From Lonicera japonica (lineage: Eukaryota > Streptophyta > Magnoliopsida > Dipsacales > Caprifoliaceae), in contig CM038468.1 in NCBI GenBank assembly GCA_021464415.1, forward strand, positions 2,170,001 to 2,234,000: DNA of 64,000 bases, in the 5' to 3' direction. The notes under the pieces are model-generated. The model ran no database searches, was not told the origin of the DNA, and saw only the letters and a program-made list of their open reading frames with translations. Made by a program: the position numbers and the translations under genes. Of the stretch, positions 58,354-64,000 are shown piece by piece. How positions within the stretch are numbered: position 1 is the stretch's first letter; every line of letters starts with the position of its first letter.

Positions 58354-59387
58354 GGAACCTCTAATTCAACAGGGAGGACTGCTTCCATCCCGTATGTAAG
58401 TGAAAATGGTGTTGCCCCGGTAGAGACCCTTTCAGTGGTGCGGTATCCCCACAATGCGTATGGTAATTTCTCTGGCCAGTCCCGATAGGTGTCGGTCATC
58501 TTGCTCAGGATGTTCTTCAGATTCTTGTTGGTGGCCTCAACTGCCCCATTGGTTTGTGGCCTGTATGGTGAAGACCTGTGTCGGGTAATACCGTATTCTT
58601 CCATGACTGTATTAGCTTCTCCTTCGAAGTGGGTGCCGTTATCCGAGATGATCTCGTGTGGGACCCCATACCGGCAGACGATATTTCGTTTGATAAATCG
58701 GGCAACTTTCTTGGCGTCAAGGGTCTGGAAAGACTCGGCCTCTACCCATTTGGTGAAGTAGTCGATGGCCACTAGTATGAATTCGTGGCCGTTGCTGGCT
58801 TTGGGCAAAATTTTCCCAATGATGTCAATTCCCTAGGTAGCGAAAGGCCAGGGAGCTGTCATGTTGTACAACTCTTTCGGAGGAAGCTTCTGGGATTTAG
58901 CATAAATTTGGCACTTGTGGCAACGGCGTACGTGGTTAATGCAGTCGTTTTGCAAGGTAGACCAGAAATAACCTTGTCTGATGATCTTGCGGGCAAGTGT
59001 ATGGCCGCTCATATGAGGTCCGCAATCGCCCCCATGTATCTGATCCATCATTTTGACGGATTCTTCTTCAGTGAGACATTGGAGATGGGTTCCGTCGTAG
59101 TTCCTCTTATACAGCCTTCCGGCACAAAGTATGAACCCGGATGCTAACCTTCTGAGTGTGACCCGCGTTTTCTTATCTGTTTGCTCGGGATACAGATGAT
59201 TTTTCAATTAGTTCCAGATGTCATAAAACCAAGTAGTCGAGTCCCCCTCTTTTTCGTTCTCTACCTCAAGGGCCATGCAGTGTGCTGGCCCTGATTTCCT
59301 TTGTACCGTAAGAGTAATTTCTTCCATCCCCTCCGGGATATCGATCATAGATGCCAAGGTTGCCAGTGCGTCAGCAAAACTGTTCTG
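58354..59387 (-). pseudogene. Integrase of the Tat element, 3' end deleted
   Basis: Integrase inserts the cDNA into the genome. Visible: HHCC zinc-binding region (MDQIHGGDCGPHMSGHTL, HVRRCHKCQIYAK) and a catalytic core with D (VAIDYFTKW), D (ISDNGTHF) and E (GAVEATNKN) all present. TAG at 58833-58835 falls where a Trp codon is expected (PFAT*GIDI), and TAA at 59208-59210 lies upstream. After VLPVELEVPS the coding sequence ends abruptly; the C-terminal domain is missing and replaced by the antisense gene junction. Inactive. Confidence 0.9.
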
Positions 59388-60403
59388 TTACCTGGGGACA
59401 TAGTAAAACTCCGCATGCTCGAATTTTCCTACGACATCCCCCAATCGGGCGAGGTATGGTACTAACTTCTCATCTCTGACCTTCCATTCTTGTAGCACTT
59501 GGTGGACTACTAATGCCGAATCTCCATACACTTGTATTCTCCGTATACCCCTTTGGAGTGCAATCTCTAATCCAATTATGCAGGCTTCATACTCTGCCAT
59601 GTTGTTGGTGCAGAAGAAGTCCAGACGATACGATAATGGGGAGTGAGTTTGGTCTGGAGAGACTAACAGGATGCCTATCCCGTTTCCGTTTCTGTTGGCG
59701 GCCCCGTCGAAGTATAATTTCCAGTCTTCATCGATCTCGACATTCATGATAGTTTCGTCGGGGAACTCGGCTTCTTCTAGCATATCCCCCAATATCGGAT
59801 TGTGGGCCAGGTAATCAGCTATGATCTTGCCTTTGACTGCCTTCTGGGTCATGTAGGTGATGTCAAATTCGGAGAGCATGAATAACCACTTTGCCATACG
59901 ATTCGAGAGAGCTGGTTTCTCGAAGAGGTATTTTAGCGGATCAATTCGTGATGCCAGGATGACCGGAAGACCAGCATGTAATGCCGTAATTTCTGTGTTA
60001 CCCAGATGAGAGCGGCGCATGAATTCTCTAATGGCGTGTAGTTTATTTCGAATGGGGATAACTTTTTGCTGACGTAGTAGATGGCTTGTTCTTTTCGAGT
60101 ATCAACTACATGTTGGGCTAGCATAGCTCCTGCAGCTGAATCCATAACCGTTAGGTATAAGATTAGTGGCAGTCCGGTCTGTGGTGGAGCTAATACTGGG
60201 GGATTGGAGAGATAGTCCTTGATTCTATCAAAAGCCTCCTGACACTGATCGTCCCACTTTCCCGGTGAAGATTTCCTCAGGAGTTTGAAGATAGGTTCGC
60301 AGGTCTGAATGAGCTGAGAGATGAACCTACTGATGTACTGCAGATTACCCAAAAATCCCCGGACTTCTTTCTCGGTACGAGGCTCAGGCATTTCTTGGAT
60401 AGC
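59388..60403 (-). pseudogene. RNase H domains (connected and Tat-type second copy)
   Basis: First part (60403-about 59990): end of RT plus Ty3-type RNase H (MDSAAGAMLAQHV, IYYVSKKLSPFEINYTPLE). A frameshift lies near 59950-60010, after which the frame reads LASRIDPLKYLFEKPALSNRM and then the second, archaeal-like RNase H: LYFDGAANRNGNGIGILL, NMAEYEACIIGLEIAL and YGDSALVVHQVLQEW, with the Asp/Glu/Asp catalytic positions retained. The stretch ends at TAA 59388-59390. Two RNase H domains in tandem are diagnostic of the Tat lineage. Confidence 0.9.
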
Positions 60404-63400
60404 TCAAACCTTGGCAGGGTCTACCTCGATTCCTTTCTTACTGACAACATAACCCAGGAGTTTTCCCTTGGTTACCCCGAACACACACTTCTGCGGATTG
60501 AGCCTCATCTGGTATTGGCAGAGGCGGTCAAAAAAAGCTCGTAAGGCTGGTACATGGCCTCCCCTTTCTTTTGATTTGATTATCATATCGTCCACATATA
60601 TTTCTACTTCTTTGTGGATCATGTCGTGGAAGATAGTTGTAGCTGCCCTTTGATATGTTGCTCCGGCATTCTTTAGCCCGAATGGCATAACAGTGTAGCA
60701 GTATGTTCCCCATGGCGTGATAAATGTTGTTTTCTCTTGGTGATCTGGGTGCATCTTGATCTGATTATACCCGGCAAATCCGTCCACAAATGACTTCAAG
60801 GCATGGTTGGCAGTATTATCTACTATCAAATCAATGTTGGGTAATGGAAAATCGTCTTTTGGGCAGGCTTTATTGAGATCTCGGTAATCCACACACATGC
60901 AGACCTTCCCATTTGCCTTTGGAACGGGTACAATGTTGGCTAACCATAAAGGGTACTCGATCACCCGCAAAAACCCTACACTCAGTTGCTTCATCACCTC
61001 TTCTTTTACTTTCAGGGACCATTCTGGCGTAAGCTTTCTCAATTTTTGCTTGACGGGTCTGAATTCCGGCTTGGTGTGTATCTCGTGCATGACTATCTGG
61101 CTGTTCAAACCTGGCATATCTGCATAAGACCAGGCGAAGACATCCACGTACTCTTTCAGAGTTTGTGTGAATTTCTCTCTTTCTGTCTCACTTAGACTTG
61201 CCCCAATACGGACTTCCTTCCTTTCCTCTTCTGTTCCAAGGTTAATTATAAGAGTGTCTCCTTCTTCACTTTGTATACGCTGATCCTTCCGTTTAGGGTG
61301 TTCGTTTAGTCTTTCCAACTCCATATAAGCAATTACAGAATTGAAACTAACAAGATAACGCAAAATAGAGTTTTCCTCATTAATAACAGTGCTTACAGGT
61401 ACAAGTTTGAAAAGTAAATTTAGGAAAGACTCTTCCCTACCCTTTTCCCCACTCTTATCTCTCACCCTTACAATTTCACTCTTTCCCCCCTTTTTTCGGT
61501 AATCTGGATCAGCGTGTATCAGGTGTACAGGGTCGTCTCTTGGCTCGTCATCCCCTAGAGCCATGACATCGAAGAGATTTCCGATCATTTCTTCCTCTTC
61601 CTTGTCTTCACTTTCTTTTCCTGGTCCGATCGTTAACTTGGCAGAGAAGCTGTGTGTGATACTTTCTTTGAGGTAAAGGTCCTCTTCATAGAAGATTTCC
61701 CATCCCGGAAGGTTATCTCCGTTGCTATTCCTCCAGGGCTCTTGAAAGCCACAAAAGGGGAAGTCTTCTCCTTCCTTGACAAAAAACCCATTCAGAGAGC
61801 TAAAACTCGGATACTGATGCCCTCGGCTCATTTTTTCTTGGTTGTCCTCTCCGGTGTGTTGATACCCCAAACCTTCTCTTTCGTACCTCGTTACCAGTTC
61901 TAAGGCTTGAAGTAATCCGAACTGTCCCATTCCCAGACTGGCTCCAGGTAAGTATTTCATCTTTCTCAGCATGTTCGTGATCTTGGTACTGAGACCGGGG
62001 ATATTATCAAGGGGTAGATACTTGATTCTCTGGGTGGTGAGAGCTTGTACTTGAGGCTCATAAGAAAAGCCTCCCAACTGTATGCTTTGACTCCCGATGC
62101 ACAACACAGGTAATTCCAGATCTGCCAAGGTCCTTTCAGGATCTCCTTGGATGGTGATTACATTCCCTTCGAAGGGTGTCTTGATTTTCTGGTGTAAGGA
62201 GGAGGGGAGTGCTCCTATGTCATGTAGCCAGGCTCTTCCTAACAGTAGGTTGAAACTGGAGGGAATGTCTATGATTTGGAACTTGGCCAGAAAGTTTCCG
62301 GGACCAACCATGAGATCAAGCTTTAGGGAACCCAGAACGGCCCTCCTGGTATTGTCATAGGCCCTGACGGTTACGGCTGATGGAGAAAGTTCTGAATCCA
62401 ATATACCCAAGCATCTGGCGGTCTTCAGGGGGCAAACATTTATAGTCGACCCGTTATCGATGAGAACTTGCGGCAGGATTTTTCCTCGAGTCCGAACAGT
62501 GATGTGGAGAGCCAGGCTGTGTTTCTTCCCCAATGGAGATAAGTCTTCATCTGAGAATGACAGACTTCTTTGAACTGTAAGTGACCCAATCATGTTTGGC
62601 AGTTGTTCGGGCGTAGAGTCTGGCGATATGACAGCCTCATCTAGGAGTTTGATGAAGGCGGTCCTGTGAGGTTTGGAGGCAACCAGAAGGCCCCAAATGG
62701 TGATGTGAGCCTGGGTTTTCTTTAGCTGTTCCAATACTCGATCTTCTCCTACTTCCTTAGGAGGTGGCGTTTTCTCGACATCCATTAGCGGTGGCTGATA
62801 TACCCTTCCCGAACGGGTAATTTGCTGTATCCAAAGGGATGCTGGGTCTGATCCCTCTGAGACTTCCGGTGATTCTGGTTCTGTTGACCAACTGAAGGCT
62901 TTGGGGGAGGTTTCTGGCATACAGATTGTCTCCTTGGGAAGGCCTCGGGGATTCCATGGTTGTTTCTTCCTGTCTTGGGTCCATCCTATCCTAGCTTTTC
63001 CGGGATTGGTTTTAATTGAAAGTGGCTGTGAGATCCCCTGATTGGTTCTTCCTAAACCCTGCCCAGGTAGAAAATTCATCTTATCCATCCATTGGTTGAT
63101 TATCGGATTAAGGCCTGGCGCCATTTGAGCCTTTGCTGGCGGTACGACGGGTGCCTTGCAGGCTGGGTCATCTCGAATGAGTCTTACGGGGTCAAAGCCT
63201 TCTTCATCAGTGGTCAAGGTATTAATTCCCGCAGGTGGAGCATGGTTGGGAAGTGGGTTGTTGGTAACATTGGGCCCACCAGGTGCGGGAATGGTTCCGG
63301 CTTCAATGAGGTCCTGAATACGGTGACGAAGAGCCAACCAGCGTTCCGTGTCATGGCCTGCTGCTTGATGGTATGCACAGTTCTCATTCATCCTCCAAGT

Positions 63401-64000
63401 AACGGGAATAGGACTTGGTGGAGGACGTGGGTTGAGTGGGGTGATTAGTCTGGCTTTCCGGAGTAGTTCCAAGCTTTTGACCAGGGTAGTGGGAAGAGTA
63501 CAGATGTTCCTTTTTCTCCTGACTTCAGTGCTCGAAGAATCTCCTTGTGTGGGCCAATTCATCGAAGGTGCTTGTTGTGGCTGCTGAAACGGATTTTGTT
63601 GATACGGGTATGAGCCTATTTGGTTAACGGTTGGAGTGGCCATCTTTCTCCCTGCGTATGAGGCTTTCTTGGTATCATTCTCGGCTTTCTTAGCCAACTC
63701 TTCTTCTACTTGTGACCCTATGCTTAACAAGGCCCTGAAATGTGGAAATACGTGCTTTCCCATACAACTTAATACAGCTGGAGTAAAATTCCTCTGTATG
63801 ATCTCCAACTGTTCTTCTTCATCAGGCCGTTTGTGCATTTGGGATGCCATCTCTCTCCAGCGTGTGACGAAATCACTGAAGCCTTCCTTCTCTCCTTGCT
63901 TGGTCATTTCCAGGTGCTTGCGGGTAATTTCCAAATCTTCGTTGGACCCGTATTTATTCATGAATTCCTTAACAATATCTCCCCAAGTCTTCGTGTGGTG
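60404..64000 (-). CDS. Gag-protease-reverse transcriptase polyprotein (Tat/Gypsy), partial
   Basis: Open from the right edge to TGA at 60404-60406. The first Met is 63961, but the frame continues upstream, so the true N-terminus is outside. Order: gag (SDFVTRWREMASQM; nucleocapsid-like NCAYHQAAGHDTERW), a G-patch-like stretch (LPGQGLGRTNQG), aspartic protease (VLIDNGSTINVCP), a second G-patch-like stretch (YLPGASLGMGQFG), and reverse transcriptase (LANIVPVPKANGK, YRDLNKACPKDDFPLP, SFVDGFAGYNQIKM, active site IYVDDMIIKS, LGYVVSKKGIEVDP). The TGA replaces a CGA-like codon in VxAIQEMP, a typical methyl-cytosine transition, and cuts RT from RNase H. Confidence 0.93.
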   Translation of the reverse strand, partial: HHTKTWGDIVKEFMNKYGSNEDLEITRKHLEMTKQGEKEGFSDFVTRWREMASQMHKRPDEEEQLEIIQRNFTPAVLSCMGKHVFPHFRALLSIGSQVEEELAKKAENDTKKASYAGRKMATPTVNQIGSYPYQQNPFQQPQQAPSMNWPTQGDSSSTEVRRKRNICTLPTTLVKSLELLRKARLITPLNPRPPPSPIPVTWRMNENCAYHQAAGHDTERWLALRHRIQDLIEAGTIPAPGGPNVTNNPLPNHAPPAGINTLTTDEEGFDPVRLIRDDPACKAPVVPPAKAQMAPGLNPIINQWMDKMNFLPGQGLGRTNQGISQPLSIKTNPGKARIGWTQDRKKQPWNPRGLPKETICMPETSPKAFSWSTEPESPEVSEGSDPASLWIQQITRSGRVYQPPLMDVEKTPPPKEVGEDRVLEQLKKTQAHITIWGLLVASKPHRTAFIKLLDEAVISPDSTPEQLPNMIGSLTVQRSLSFSDEDLSPLGKKHSLALHITVRTRGKILPQVLIDNGSTINVCPLKTARCLGILDSELSPSAVTVRAYDNTRRAVLGSLKLDLMVGPGNFLAKFQIIDIPSSFNLLLGRAWLHDIGALPSSLHQKIKTPFEGNVITIQGDPERTLADLELPVLCIGSQSIQLGGFSYEPQVQALTTQRIKYLPLDNIPGLSTKITNMLRKMKYLPGASLGMGQFGLLQALELVTRYEREGLGYQHTGEDNQEKMSRGHQYPSFSSLNGFFVKEGEDFPFCGFQEPWRNSNGDNLPGWEIFYEEDLYLKESITHSFSAKLTIGPGKESEDKEEEEMIGNLFDVMALGDDEPRDDPVHLIHADPDYRKKGGKSEIVRVRDKSGEKGREESFLNLLFKLVPVSTVINEENSILRYLVSFNSVIAYMELERLNEHPKRKDQRIQSEEGDTLIINLGTEEERKEVRIGASLSETEREKFTQTLKEYVDVFAWSYADMPGLNSQIVMHEIHTKPEFRPVKQKLRKLTPEWSLKVKEEVMKQLSVGFLRVIEYPLWLANIVPVPKANGKVCMCVDYRDLNKACPKDDFPLPNIDLIVDNTANHALKSFVDGFAGYNQIKMHPDHQEKTTFITPWGTYCYTVMPFGLKNAGATYQRAATTIFHDMIHKEVEIYVDDMIIKSKERGGHVPALRAFFDRLCQYQMRLNPQKCVFGVTKGKLLGYVVSKKGIEVDPAKV

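Larger units (their letters stand above)
50193..64000 (-). mobile_element. Tat-lineage Ty3/Gypsy retrotransposon with antisense accessory genes, partial
   Basis: Minus-strand element whose 5' LTR lies beyond the right edge. In sense order: gag, aspartic protease, reverse transcriptase, RNase H, a second RNase H of the Tat archaeal-like type, integrase, a non-coding region with two opposite-strand genes and minisatellites, then the 3' LTR. The order protease-RT-RNaseH-integrase defines Ty3/Gypsy, and the extra RNase H defines Tat (Ogre/Retand-like). Stops, a frameshift and a deletion after integrase make it defective. The LTR is of the same family as the solo LTR at 9660. Confidence 0.92.

Noticed and set aside
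50193..64000. Endogenous pararetrovirus
   Set aside because: Integrase, LTRs and tandem RNase H domains are present, and no movement or coat protein is seen; it is a Tat-type Gypsy retrotransposon.
1..64000. tRNA, rRNA or other RNA genes
   Set aside because: No cloverleaf, A/B-box pair or rRNA-like sequence was noticed by eye; a tRNAscan/Infernal run would settle this.

Overview
The window is nuclear DNA of a flowering plant, most likely a eudicot and possibly an asterid. The evidence is AT-rich intergenic DNA, GT-AG introns, a CC-NBS-LRR (CNL) resistance-gene family, LRR receptor-like proteins (RLPs), plant RTE-type LINEs, Stowaway, hAT, CACTA and Mutator-type elements, and a Ty3/Gypsy element of the Tat lineage. 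The species cannot be named from sequence alone.

Layout. 1-754: inverted fragment of a CNL gene. 1704-5864: Mutator-like non-autonomous element with a 9-bp target-site duplication (TSD); a non-autonomous LTR retrotransposon (family A, 1794-5024, TSD AACTT) sits inside its left terminal repeat. 6347-8287: non-autonomous CACTA element. 9660-11313: solo LTR of family B. 12812-13674: solo LTR of family A. 14384-15088: probable further LTR. 16183-19402: a CNL gene ruined by stops, frameshifts and a lost P-loop, followed by a truncated LRR copy (20071-20418) and repeated 3' flanks. 21673-24655 (minus) and 25849-27060 (plus): two RTE LINE copies facing each other. 30451-32118: solo LTR of family C. 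32119-43150: tandem duplication of an RLP unit; RLP1 (34857-37823) is open and probably functional, RLP2 (39770-43055) has an LRR-block duplication and a frameshift. 43150-50192: gene-free DNA with leftover RLP-type flanks and an unusual array of flipping 18-bp cores. 50193-64000: a Tat-lineage Gypsy element on the minus strand, running off the right edge.

The Tat element is the most interesting object. Its 3' LTR belongs to family B. Between integrase and 3' LTR lie minisatellites and two genes on the opposite strand: a spliced plant-mobile-domain-like gene and a second, truncated gene. Each antisense gene has its own TATA box, preceded by exact copies of the palindrome TGTCGCGCGACA. The same palindrome is arrayed next to the TATA box in both family B LTRs. 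Sense and antisense promoters of the element therefore seem to share one cis-regulatory code; a self-encoded or host regulator reading it is an inference that can be tested.

Only RLP1 looks like a plausibly functional host gene. The rest is resistance-gene debris and transposons, with insertion order readable from TSDs and nesting.
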